From positions 12,600,725 to 12,664,724 of the forward strand of contig OY757014.1 in assembly GCA_963580285.1 (NCBI GenBank): a DNA stretch of 64,000 nt, written 5' to 3'. How positions within the stretch are numbered: position 1 is the stretch's first letter; the number at the start of each line of letters is the position of its first letter. Both the position numbers and the translations under genes were made by a program. This stretch comes from Lucinisca nassula. Lineage: Eukaryota; Mollusca; Bivalvia; Lucinida; Lucinidae. Below the pieces are notes generated by a model. It saw nothing but the letters and a program-made list of their open reading frames with translations. It made no database searches and had not been told where the DNA came from. Positions 48,201-60,178 of the stretch are shown one piece after another.

Positions 48201-50979
48201 TGGTTACGTAACGGGATTCTGTTACGCCGTTACGTTACATTTCACTTTTTTGCTTGAAACAAGATGCAATGAGAATCTGTTACAGTTCTGTTACGTAACG
48301 GACTGAAACGTTACGTAACGGGATTCTGTTACGCCGTTACGTTACATTTCACTTTTTTTGCCTTGAAACAAGATGTAATGAGAATCTGTTACAGTTCTGT
48401 TACGCAACGGAATGAAACGTTACGAAACAGGACTATAACATAGTTGTTTTCTTGTTTCTGTTACAAAACCGTTACAATATGGACTGAATTGTTACGTAAC
48501 AGGATTCTGTTTCGTTTCACTTTTTTGCTTGAAACAAGATGCAATGAGAATCTGTTACAGTTCTGTTACGTAACGGAATGAAACGGACTGGATCGTTACG
48601 TAACGGGATTCTGTTACGCCGTTACGTTACGTTTCACTTTTTTTGCCTTGAAACAAGATGTAATGAGAATCTGTTACAGTTCTGTTACGTAACGGAATGT
48701 AACGTTACGAAACAGGACTGTAACATATATGTTGTCTTGTTTCTGTTACAAAACCGTTACGTAACAGACTGAAACGTTACGTAACCGGATTCTGTTACGT
48801 TTCACTTTTTTGCTTGAAACAAGATGCAATGAGAATCTGTTACAGTTCTGTTACGTAACGGAATGAAACGTTACGAAACAGGACTATAACATATATGTTT
48901 TCTTGTTTCTGTTACAAATCCGTTACGTAACAGACTGGATCGTTACGTAACGGGATTCTGTTACGCCGTTACGTTACGTTTCACTTTTTTTGCCTTGAAA
49001 CAAGATGCAATGAGAATCTGTTACAGTTCTGTTACGTAACGGAATGAAACGTTACGAAACAGGACTGTAACATACATGTTTTCTTGTTTCTGTTACAAAT
49101 CCGTTACGTAACGGACTGGATCGTTACGTAACGGGATTCTGTTACGCCGTTACGTTACGTTTCACTTTTTTTGCCTTGAAACAAGATGTAATGAGAATCT
49201 GTTACAGTTCTGTTACGTAACAGAATGTAACGTTACGAAACAGGACTGTAACATATATGTTGTCTTGTTTCTGTTACAAAACCGTTACGTAACAGACTGA
49301 AACGTTACGTAACGGGATTCTGTTACGTTTCACTTTTTTGCTTGAAACAAGATGCAATGAGAATCTGTTACAGTTCTGTTACGTAACGGAATGAAACGTT
49401 ACGAAACAGGACTATAACATATATGTTTTCTTGTTTCTGTTACAAATCCGTTACGTAACGGACTGGATCGTTACGTAACGGGATTCTGTTACACTGTTAC
49501 GTTACGTTTCACTTTTTTTGCCTTGAAACAAGATGTAATGAGAATCTGTTACAGTTCTGTTACGTAACGGAATGAAACGTTACGAAACAGGACTATAACA
49601 TATATGTTTTCTTGTTTCTGTTACAAATCCGTTACGTAACGGACTGGATGGTTACGTAACGGGATTCTGTTACACCGTTACGTTACGTTTCACTTTTTTT
49701 GCCTTGAAACAAGATGTAATGAGAATCTGTTACAGTTCTGTTACGTAACGGAATGAAACGTTACGAAACAGGACTGTAACATATATGTTTTCTTGTTTCT
49801 GTTACAAATCTGTTACGTAACGGACCGGATCGTTACGTAACGGGATTCTGTTACGCCGTTACGTTACGTTTCACTTTTTTTGCCTTGAAACAAGATGTAA
49901 TGAGAATCTGTTACAGTTCTGTTACGTAACGGAATGTAACGTTACGAAACAGGACTGTAACATATATGTTGTCTTGTTTCTGTTACAAAACCGTTACGTA
50001 ACAGACTGAAACGTTACGTTACGGGATTCTGTTACGTTTCACTTTTTTGCTTGAAACAAGATGCAATGAGAATCTGTTACAGTTCTGTTACGTAACGGAA
50101 TGAAACGTTACGAAACAGGACTATAACATATATGTTTTCTTGTTTCTGTTACAAATCCGTTACGTAACGGACTGGATCGTTACGTAACGGGATTCTGTTA
50201 CACTGTTACGTTACGTTTCACTTTTTTTGCCTTGAAACAAGATGTAATGAGAATCTGTTACAGTTCTGTTACGTAACGGAATGAAACGTTACGAAACAGG
50301 ACTATAACATATATGTTTTCTTGTTTCTGTTACAAATCCATTATGTAACGGACTGGATCGTTACGTAACGGGATTCTGTTACACCGTTACGTTACGTTTC
50401 ACTTTTTTTGCCTTGAAACAAGATGTAATGAGAATCTGTTACAGTTCTGTTACGTAACGGAATGAAACGTTACGAAACAGGACTGTAACATATATGTTTT
50501 CTTGTTTCTGTTACAAATCTGTTACGTAACGGACCGGATCGTTACGTAACGGGATTCTGTTACGCCGTTACGTTACGTTTCACTGTTTTTTTCTTGAAAC
50601 AAGATGCAAGGAGACTCTGTTACAGCTCTGTTACGTAACAGATTGAAACGTTACGAAACAGGACTGTAACATATATGTTGTCTTGTTTCTGTTACAAAAC
50701 CGTTAGGTAACAGACTGAAACGTTACGTAACAGACTGAAACGTTACGTAACGGGATTCTGTTACAGTTGAAACAGGACTGTTATATATTTGTTGTCTTGT
50801 TTCTGTTACAAAACCGTTACGTAACGGACTGAAAGGTGTTGTAACAAGACTGTAATTTCTATTAATACTGGAACTAGGTCTATATAAGGATACAGTCACA
50901 AACACTTCGTTACACGTTACGTTACGTTACAGAAAAACATGTCCACCTCTAGGGCTGCGTAGATTTTGTGCAGTATATG
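45272..50979 (-). repeat. Right arm: ~181-bp GTTACGTAAC monomer array, inverted
   Basis: The same monomer as 15161-20956 in reverse orientation, ending at its outer side in the same cap (about 50840-50979). A higher-order period of about 1,448 bp is shown by a 64-codon frame identical at 47130-47324 and 48578-48772 and by matching rare variants ('gttacaatatggactg' near 47030 and 48475). The inner part (45272-46400) is the most diverged. No protein is encoded. Confidence 0.9.
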
Positions 50980-51303
50980 TGGGGCGGGGCAGTTTTGGCC
51001 CAATGGCTATAATTCGAACAATCATGATAGAGGTCCACAAGGCGAAGCTTTATACCAAAACTCAAACACCTGAGCCTTCTGGTTTCAGACGCGAAGATTT
51101 TTAAAGCTTTTCCCTATGTAAGACTATGTAAAACCAAAGGGCCCCGGGCGGCTGCATTTTTGGCCCCATGGCGATAATTTGAAAATCTTGGTAGAGGTGT
51201 ACTAAATGTCGTTTGAAGAAATTGTTTACGGACAGACCCACCCACGCACGTACGCACGACTGACGAAAAGTGATCTCGTCACTTTGTGACAGATGAGCTA
51301 AAA
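50980..51303 (+). mobile_element. E-family element E1, right half
   Basis: Begins TGGGGCGGGGCAG within a 165-bp core unit, continues through about two units, then a CCCACGCACG-rich stretch and a decayed 3' end (GTCACTTTGTGACAGATGAGCT, 51278-51299). It lacks a 5' end and complements the half at 13104-15160. Confidence 0.7.
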
Positions 51304-51993
51304 CAGGGGTTGGGGAAGGGGTACATTTGTTTTACATTTAACACGGGTCCTTTCCATATTGTCGAAGTGATGACACCTGAAAAGTGACAAGATCTTACTT
51401 AAAAGTGGAAAACAAATTTGGTCAGTGAAGTTTTCCCCCCTTCAACCATAAAAATTGCGAAAACAAATTCAAGCTCCATCAAATTTGAAAACTACTAATA
51501 ATTGATCACGTACACTGCATACCCCATAAATGATACCGTGCACTGCCAAACAAGATCGATGATCTCATGTACTTATATTATTCTTAAAGATTATCGCATG
51601 GAGTTTTGGTTATCACCCGCGTTATCAAACCGAAGCTCCATTATCATTCCGAAACCTTAGACTTGCATTCCGGTAAAGATAAGTATAAAGGGCAATTTCC
51701 AACCCCCATGATATTATTTGTTGCCATATATTCCATTCTGTCTATTTAATGATTGTCGTGCAGAAGTTTACTGTTACATGTGCGCAACATCATGTACATT
51801 ACATTTACTCACACCATTAAAGGCGTGGAAACGTAACACCAGAATATGATAATACTTCCCGATCAAAAACGGGAAGGTAGTTTATCTTTACACCTGCAGA
51901 ATTAGTGTTATCACGTAAATGTAGTTTAGGTCGTAGTACCAAAGCGTTAATCCAAAATCATTAGTGCATAGACCAAATGGCAAATATCAATGT
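51304..51993. other. Unassigned intergenic DNA
   Basis: No gene or recognised repeat. Confidence 0.4.
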
Positions 51994-52585
51994 TCAGATC
52001 AACAGACATGGATTCCAGAAGAGTGTAATCTGGCGTCCGCGGATAGTAAGCATTACTTGGTAAGCAAGCTTCGCCCACCATGCCCATCGACCCGAACGAA
52101 GAAAAGGTGTAAATGACGAGAAGGGTATGTCCGAGATTTTGGAAGTCTTCCTATGGCTTTCAATTGGCAAATATATCAGAAATAATTCTGGAAATGGCCA
52201 CATTGTACGGATCAACAAGATCATGGTGCCTCCCATAGAACTTCTTTAGTGTTTTTTTATACCCCTGGCGTAACAACTTGGTAGTGAGCACCTTCCCACG
52301 TTCCACAAAGTCCTGATACATGGAACAGGCTCTAGCATAACGGATTAACTGTGAAACGTAAACTCCATATGCTGGTGCAGACGGGATCTTACTGCTCAGG
52401 AAGAGAAAGTTAACAATGGAAAAATTGAAGTCATCTCGTTTATCGTACAGCCTAGTAGTAAGCTTCCCATTCTCAATATAGAGATAACAATCCAAGTATG
52501 AGGAGGAGGTTGCAGTCTCTGTTGTTTCCTTAATTTCGAGTTCACGTGGATAGATGAATTCCAAGTACTCTGCGAATTTAGCATT
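51994..52585 (-). pseudogene. Penelope-like reverse transcriptase, C-terminal fragment
   Basis: The minus strand encodes about 140 residues ending at 52160: 'EFIYPRELEIKETTETA', 'SYLDCYLYIENGKLTTRLYD', 'KRDDFNFSIVNF', 'PSAPAYGVYVSQLIRYARAC', 'KKFYGRHHDLVDPYN'. I recall this as the thumb region of an RT family abundant in bivalves, corals and lancelets, close to Penelope-like elements; the clade is uncertain. A further frame (51994-52160) probably continues the element. The fragment starts just after the expected catalytic motif C and abuts the E7 insertion; the rest of the gene resumes at 59199. Confidence 0.75.
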
Positions 52586-55500
52586 TTTAGCTCACCTGAG
52601 CCGAAGGCTCATGTGAGGCATTAGTATACCACGAGCCGGCGTCCGTCGTCGTCGTCGTCCGTCGTCGTCGTCCGTCGTCCACACTTTCAAAGAAGTATAT
52701 CTCCGGAACCAGTGGACTAATCTTGATCAAATTCCATGTGAAGCATTATCAGGTAGGGGGAAAGGCTGCATACTGTTTTCGGGCAGATCGGATTAGAACT
52801 CTGGTTGCCATGGCAACAAATAGCTCCCATAGACTTAACATAGGAAAAAGTTTGTCATCACTCTAGCTCCGTCAATTTTTTTCTGATCGTCTTCATTCTT
52901 GCAGATAACGAGGACAGGCATGAAATCTCGATCAAGTTCGATTTTGGGCTGAATCGGATTATTCACTCAGGAGTTACGTGCCCTTGAGCGTTCTTAACAT
53001 AGGAAAAAGCTTGTCATCACTCTAGCTCCGTCAATTTTTTTCTGATCGTCTTCATTCTTGCAGATAACGAGGACAGGCATGAAATCTCGATCAAGTTCGA
53101 TTTTGGGCTGAATCGGATTATTCACTCAGGAGTTACGTGCCCTTGAGCGTTCTTAACATAGGAAAAAGCTTGTCATCACTCTAGCTCCGTCAATTTTTTT
53201 CTGATCGACTTCATTCTTGCAGATAACGAGGACAGGCATGAAATCTCGATCAAGTTCGATTTTGGGCTGAATCGGATCATTCACTCAGGAGTTACGTGCC
53301 CTTGAGCTTTGAAAAAATTGCCTATTGACTTAACATGGGGAGAATGTTGTCATCACCGTAGCTGCTTCAATTATTTTCAGATTGGCTTTATTCTTGCAGA
53401 TAACCAGCACAGCCATGAAATCTCGGTCAAGTTCGATAACTGGCAGAATCGGATCATTCACTTAGGAGTTAACTGCCCTTGTGTGTTTTTGCATTAGGGT
53501 TAATGGGAATTTCAAAAATGTATATCTTAAAGACTACTTGGCCAACTTTGATCAAATTTCATGTGTCCCATTATTGGGCAAGTGGAAAGGCTTCATTAGG
53601 TTTTAAGGCAGATCTGAGTGGAACTCTGGTTGCCATGGCAACATCTAGCTCCCATAGACTTCACATAGGAAAAAGCTTGTCATCACTCTAGCTCCGTCAA
53701 TTTTTTTCTGATCGACTTCATTCTTGCAGATAACCAGTACAGGCATAAAATCTCGGTCAAGTTTGATTTTGGGCCGAATCGGATTATTTGCCTTAGAGTT
53801 ACCTGCCCTTGAGCATAAAAAAATACGTTGTGACCACGATAGCAACTTTATTTTTATTCAGATCAGCTTCAAACTTGCAGGTAACGTGGACAGGCATAAA
53901 ATCTCTGTTAAGTTCGAATCGGAATATTGACCTCGGAGTTACATGACCTTGAGCGACAAAAAATTTGCCCATAGACTTTACATAGGGAAAATGTTGTGAC
54001 TACGATAGCGACTTGAATTTTTTTCAGATCAGCTTCAAAGTTGCAGGTAACGAGGACAGACATAAAATCTCGGTTAAGTTCGATTTTGGGCCGAATCGGA
54101 TTATTTGCCTTGGAGTTACCTGCCCTTGAGCATAAAAAAATACGTTGTGACCACGATAGCAACTTAATTTTTATTCATATCAGCTTCAAACTTGCAGGTA
54201 ACAAGGACAGGCATAAAATCTCGGTTAAGTTCAATTTTGGGCCGAATCGGAATATTGACCTCGGAGTTACGTGACCTTGAGCAACAAAAAATTTGCCCAT
54301 AGACTTAATTAGGGAAAAATGTTGCGGTTACGATAGCGACTTGAATTTTTTTTTCAGATCAGCTTCAAACTTGCAGGTAACGAGGACAGACATAAAATCT
54401 CGGTTAAGTTCGATTTTGGGCCGAATCGGAATATTTGCCTTGGAGTTACCTGCCCTTGAGCATAAAAAAATACGTTGTGACCACGATAGCAACTTTATTT
54501 TTATTATGCCCCCGCCTGCCTTGGCAGGAGTGGGGCATATAGCGTTTCCCCGTGATGTAACGTCCGTACGTGCGTACGTGCGTTCGTGCGTATGTCCCGT
54601 TCGTAACCACCTCGGGCTGAAATGTCGACCTCGGGCTGAAATGTCGAGCTGAAACCTCGGACTTGCATATAATTTTTTTACCTGTTGTGCTACAAAGTTG
54701 AAATTTGGTATGACATCTACTCAGACCAAGACCTATCAGTTCATGTTCAAGTTGACCCAAAGTCGTGCCCCTGGGTGGGCCTAGGGGTCAGATTGCGTAA
54801 CAGGTCAAAATTGTCATATAGGAATTTGCATGCAAAACTGTCAAAATGTCTAATTATCTTGAAAATTTATCAGATTCGAACACCTAAACCATATATATTA
54901 TTGTTCCTTATGATATGACACATTCCATGACACAGACTTTGGGTCCCTACAGTCACCCCTGGGCTATGCCCCGCCCTCTTTGCTTCATTAAAGTCTTTAT
55001 ATCTTAGAAACTATCCATATCCCCACCCCTTAACCATATATATCATTGTTCCTTATGATAAGATGCATTGACTGATACAGACATTGGGTCCATGCTGACC
55101 CCCCCCCCCCCCCCCCCCCCCGTTATATAGAAATTTGTATGCAAAACTGTCAAAATGTCTAAATGTCTAAATTAATCGGATTCGTCGAACCCCTCAACCA
55201 TATATATTGTTCCTTATGATTTGACACATTCCATGACACAGACTTTGGATCCCTACAGTCACCCCTGGGCCATGCCCCGCCCCCTTTGCTTCATTAAAGT
55301 CTTTATATCTCAGAAACTATCCATATCCCCACCCCTTAACCATATATATTATTGTTCTTTATGATAAGATGCATTGACTGATACAGACATTGGGTCCATC
55401 CCACCTCCTCCCCCCCCCCCATTTATTAGCTCACCTGAGCCGAAGGCTCATGTGAGGTATTAGTATACCACGAGCCGGCGTCCGTCGTCGTCCGTCGTTG

Positions 55501-58500
55501 TCCACACTTTCAAAGAAGTATATCTCATGAACCAGTGGGCCAATCTTGATCAAATTTCATGTGAAGCATTATCAGGTAGGGGGAAAGGCTGCATACTGTT
55601 TTCGGGCAGATTGGATTGGAACTCTGGTTGCCATGGCAACAAATAGCTCCCATAGACTTAACATAGGAAAAAGTTTGTCATCACTCTAGCTCCGCCAATT
55701 TTTTTCTGATCGTCTTCATTCTTGCAGATAACGAGGACAGGCATGAAATCTCGATCAAGTTCGATTTTGGGCTGAATCGGATTATTCACTCAGGAGTTAC
55801 GTGCCCTTGAGCATTAGGAAAAAGCTTGTCATCACTCTAGCTCCGTCAATTTTTTTCTGATCGACTTCATTCTTGCAGATATCGAGGACAGGCATAAAAT
55901 CTCGATCAAGTTCGATTTTGGGCTGAGTCGGATTATTCACTCAGGAGTTATGTGCCCTTGAGCGTTAGGAAAAAGCTTGTCATCACTCTAGCTCCGTCAA
56001 TTTTTTTCTGATCGACTTCATTCTTGCAGATAACGAGGACAGGCATGAAATCTCGATCAAGTTCGATTTTGGGCTGAATCGGATTATTCACTCAGGAGTT
56101 ACGTGCCCTTGAGCATTAGGAAAAAGCTTGTCATCACTCTAGCTCCGTCAATTTTTTTCTGATCGACTTCATTCTTGCAGATAACGAGGACAGGCATAAA
56201 ATCTCGATCAAGTTCGATTTTGGGCTGAGTCGGATTATTCACTCAGGAGTTACGTGCCCTTGAGCGTTAGGAAAAAGCTTGTCATCACTCTAGCTCCGTC
56301 AATTTTTTTCTGATCGACTTCATTCTTGCAGATATCGAGGACAGGCATAAAATCTCGATCAAGTTCGATTTTGGGCTGAGTCGGATTATTCACTCAGGAG
56401 TTATGTGCCCTTGAGCGTTAGGAAAAAGCTTGTCATCACTCTAGCTCCGTCAATTTTTTTCTGATCGACTTCATTCTTGCAGATAACGAGGACAGGCATG
56501 AAATCTCGATCAAGTTCGATTTTGGGCTGAATCGGATTATTCACTCAGGAGTTACGTGCCCTTGAGCGTTGAAAAAATTGCCTATTGACTTAACATGGGG
56601 AGAATGTTGTCATCACCGTAGCTGCTTCAATTATTTTCAGATTGGCTTTATTCTTGCAGATAACCAGCACAGCCATGAAATCTCGGTCAAGTTCGATAAC
56701 TGGCAGAATCGGATCATTCACTTAGGAGTTACCTGCTCTTGTGTGTTTTTGCATTAGGGTTAATGGGAATGTCAAAAATGTATATCTTAAAGACTACTTG
56801 GCCAACTTTGATCAAATTTCATGTGTCGCATTATTGGGCAAGTGGAAAGGCTGATTAGGTTTTCAGGCAGATCTGAGTGGAACTCTGGTTGCCATGGCAG
56901 CATCTAGCTCCCATAGACTTCACATAGGAAAAAGCTTGTCATCACTCTAGCTCCGTCAATTTTTTTCTGATCGACTTCATTCTTGCAGATAACCAGTACA
57001 GGCATAAAATCTCGGTCAAGTTCGATTTTGGGCCGAATCAGATAATTCACTCAAGAGTTACGTCCCCTTGAGCGCCCGAAAAATTGCCTATCGACTAAAC
57101 ATGGAGAAAATGTTGTCATCACTGTAGCTAGTAACGAGGACAGGCATAAAATCTCGGTTAAGTTCGATTTTGGGCAGAATCGGAATATTGATCTCGGAGT
57201 TACGTGACCTTGAGCGACAAAAAATTTGCCCATAGACTTAACATAGGGAAAATGTTGTGACTACGATAGCGACTTGAATTTTTTTCAGATCAGCTTCAAA
57301 CTTGCAGGTAACGAGGACAGACATAAAATCACGGTTAAGTTTGATTTTGGGCCGAATCGGATTATTTGCCTTGGAGTTACCTGCCCTTGAGCATGAAAAA
57401 ATATGTTGTGACCACGATAGCAACTTTATTTTTATTCAGATCAGCTTCAAACTTGCAGGTAACGAGGACAGGCATAAAATCCCGGTTAAGTTCGATTTTG
57501 GGCCGAATCGGAATATTGACCTCGGAGTTACGTGACCTTGAGCGACAAAAAATTTGCCCATAGACTTAACATAGGGAAAATGTTGTGACTACGATAGCGA
57601 CTTGAATTTTTTTCAGATCAGCTTCAAACTTGCAGGTAACAAGGACAGACATAAAATCTCGGTTAAGTTAGATTTTGGGCCGAATCGGATTATTTGCCTT
57701 GGAGTTACCTGCCCTTGAGCATAAAAAAAATACGTTGTGACCACGATAGCAACTTTATATTTATTCAGATCAGCTTCAAACTTGCAGGTAACGTGGACAG
57801 GCATAAAATCTCAGTTAAGTTTGAATCGGAATATTGACCTCGGAGTTACATGACCTTGAGCGACAAAAAATTTGCCCATAGACTTTACATAGGGAAAATG
57901 TTGTGACTACGATAGTGACTTGAATTTTTTTCAGATCAGCTTCAAACTTGCAGGTAACGAGGACAGACATAAAATCTCGGTTAAGTTCGATTTTGGGCCG
58001 AATCGGATTATTTGCCTTGGAGTTACCTGTCCTTGAGCATAAAAAAATACATTGTGACCACGATAGCAACTTTATTTTTATTCATATCAGCTTCAAACTT
58101 GCAGGTAACGAGGACAGGCATAAAATCTCGGTTAAGTTCAATTTTGGGCCGAATCGGAATATTGACCTCGGAGTTACGTGACCTTGAGAGACAAAAAATT
58201 TGCCCAAAGACTTAATTAGGGAAAATGTTGCGACTATGATAGCGACTTGAATTTTTTTCAGATCAGCTTCAAACTTGCAGGTAACGAGGACAGACATAAA
58301 ATCTCGGTTAAGTTCGATTTTGGGCCGAATCGGAATATTTGCCTTGGAGTTACCTGCCCTTGAGCATAAAAAAATACGTTGTGACCACGATAGCAACTTT
58401 ATTTTTATTCATATCAGCTTCAAACTTGCAGGTAACAAGGACAGGCATAAAATCTCGGTTAAGTTCGATTTTGGGCCGAATCGGAATATTGACCTCGGAG

Positions 58501-59198
58501 TTACGTGACCTTGAGAGACAAAAAAATTTGCCCATAGACTTAACGTAGGGAAAATGTTGTGACAGAAATAGCGACTTGAATTTTTAGCTCACCTGAGCCA
58601 AAGGCTCCAGTGAGCCGATAGTATACCAAGGGATCGGAGTCCGTCGTCTGTTGTCCGTCCATCCGTCGTCCACACTTTCAATGAAGCATATCTCAGAAGG
58701 CAGTCGACCAATCTTGTTTAAGTTTTATGTGTAGCACCATTGGGCAAGGGGAAAGGCTGCATTAGGTTTTGGAGCTAGTCTGGTTCATTTGTTCCTTCAT
58801 TCTTCTTTCTCTCCATATAGAGATAATAGACCAATGTTTAATTTTTAATCAAAGATTTCTCAGGAACTATAAAAGCTAGAAGCATCAAATTTGGTATTCA
58901 ATAGAATAATGATGACTTATTTTGTGTAAGAGACATTGGGCTTTCTCAGCTTTTTTGTTCATCTGTTCTTTCATTCTTCTTTCTCTCCATTTTGACCAAT
59001 GTTAAATTTTCGTCAAAGATTTCTCAGGAACTATAGAAGCTAGAAGTCTCAAACTTGGAATGCAATGCAATAATCATGACTTATATCCTGTAAGGGTCAA
59101 TGGGCTGGATTCTATTAGCAGATTTAGTAGTCAAGTCTGTGAATTGTTAAAACTTAAGTTCCTCAGGTGAGCGGTTTAGGCTCATTGAGCCTCTTGTT
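52586..59198 (-). mobile_element. Composite E-family insertion E7 (6.6 kb)
   Basis: On the minus strand there is one 5' end at 59161-59198 (AACAAGA, stem-loop GGCTC-AAT-GAGCC, GCTCACCTGAGG) but three 3' ends in the same orientation, at 58586, 55428 and 52586, each GAGCC-TTC-GGCTC (or variant) ... GGTGAGCT with CGTCGTCC-rich sequence. Segments 52586-54504 and 55428-58585 are near-identical outside copy-number differences: the ~150-bp 'ctagctccgtcaattttttt' unit occurs about three times in one and six in the other. An F-family piece (54505-55427) lies between them. The whole splits the Penelope-like gene. Confidence 0.72.
54505..55427 (-). mobile_element. F-family fragment F2 with an E3-type core
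   Basis: Terminus TATGCCCCCGCCTGCC-TTGGCAGGAGTGGGGCATA followed by CGTACGTGCG simple repeats: the F plan. The core units ('cccttaaccatatatat', 'ttgttccttatgataag', 'atatcc ccaccc') are the repeat that forms the core of E3 (24149-27016). The 5' end is missing, cut by the E terminus at 55428. C-runs at 55099-55122 and 55409-55420. Confidence 0.68.
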
Positions 59199-59672
59199 CA
59201 TCTATATATCTTTAGGTGAAATTGAATTGTTGTGCAAGGCGTTTCTTGCCTGCTTTGAGGAAACCTTGTACAAACCCCGCCTCATACGAGTACAAGAACA
59301 AGCAACGGTGCACAATTACTACCCTTTGGTATGCCAAGTTTTTGCTGAAATAATAGGCCACTGAACTCCACAAAAATATTGTCAATTAGATATTCCAGCA
59401 TCCCTATGAAATCTGAATCAGTTTACTTTTGTGGTGCATCAGAGTGATCTCGAACGAAGTATGTGTCTTTGTAGCCAACAACAACATACTGGTAGCGACG
59501 GTTACCATTCTTGTGGTAAAACATTGATTTATGATTTCCTTGAGTTTAGATTTCAATTTATCATGAGAAATAGTTGTGTAGAGTGTTGAGAAATCGAATG
59601 ATTTGATGCTGTTTACTGAGAGAAAAGACTGTGCCAGAAGATGTTCTACAAGCTCTTTGCAGGTCTCTGGTC
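59199..59672 (-). pseudogene. Penelope-like reverse transcriptase, catalytic middle fragment
   Basis: The minus strand reads 'TCKELVEHLLAQSFLSVNS', then motif A FDFSTLYTTI (59570-59599), a frameshift near 59510, 'NGNRRYQYVVVGYKDTYF', a stop, motif B LGIPKGSNCAPLL (59301-59338) and motif C RYID (about 59197-59211), preceded directly by a TAA stop. The E7 insertion follows within motif C, so the second catalytic aspartate is lost. Not functional. Confidence 0.8.
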
Positions 59673-60178
59673 GGGCTCATCGGAGTCTAACTGTTGGTTT
59701 TCTTTTGCTCCAGCATTTCAGTGGTTTCTTGCTGTCGAGTCCTCACTGTTGTCTCACCTCTGTGGTTCTTTGATTTTTGTGTTCTCGGAGATGTTGCACT
59801 GATGAGTTAGGAGGCCTTCATGCGGACTGAACAAATTATTTGTCTAAATCGCGACAGAAGTAAGGGCGAGGATTGTGGCCACGTAAAATCGATTTAAGCC
59901 CCCCAGTGGAAATCTTCCACTGACCGTTCCAAGGCGGCTCTTCTGTGGAGATTTATTTATGTTGTTGTTTGTTACTTACTGTGTGTATCACTTGTGTCTT
60001 TTGGTTTTGGATGGCCATATGGCCATTTTGTGGGAAAGTAACTGTCCTTATGGCCTTCCTTTGTTTAGGTTTCCATTATGGTCTGGTCGCTTAATGTTTG
60101 TATTTCTTTCCCTTTGGTGTCTTTTATGGGTGGAGTAAGTTAATTGTATCAATTCCTGATCTTTGTTTTACTTCTACT
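59673..60178 (-). repeat. Dispersed repeat A, copy 2, inside the RT gene
   Basis: About 506 bp matching 85-655 and the copies at 62381-63985. It separates the RT segment ending 'NQMWTLK' from the segment starting 'TCKELVEH', so it is an insertion. The GACTCCGATG-type end is at the left and the GATCAGGAATTGATAC-type end at the right. No clear target-site duplication was found. Confidence 0.72.

Larger units (their letters stand above)
15161..50979. mobile_element. Candidate giant foldback element (~35.8 kb)
   Basis: Seen: two arrays of the same ~181-bp monomer in inverted orientation (15161-20956; 45272-50979), each ending outward in the same ~150-bp cap (ATACTGCACAAAATCTACG..., CTAGARGTGGACATG..., GTTTGTGACTGTATCC). 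Outside the caps, TGGGGCGG occurs at 15153-15160 and 50980-50987. Joining the flanks restores a normal 165-bp unit and a complete E element (5' end 13104, 3' end 51303). Known: foldback (FB, Galileo-like) elements have long inverted repeats made of tandem repeats; 8-bp duplications occur in hAT and P elements. Inferred: one inserted element with ~5.7-kb arms. The 24-kb interior holds nested repeats and no transposase I recognise. An inversion or two independent insertions are alternatives. Confidence 0.6.

Noticed and set aside
15161..50979. Polinton/Maverick or an integrated large DNA virus as identity of the giant element
   Set aside because: No polymerase, integrase, packaging ATPase or capsid-like frame was recognised in the interior. 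The apparent duplication is 8 bp rather than the 6 bp of Polintons.
12902..51360. SINE-3 at 12902 continuing after 51303, which would extend the nesting by one level
   Set aside because: The sequence after 51303 does not show the missing SINE-3 tail, so the truncation is unexplained.
53309..58548. Many 60-104-aa frames on both strands, including identical ones at 53309 and 56569
   Set aside because: They follow the tandem units of the E7 core; identity reflects the duplicated segment. No protein family is recognisable.
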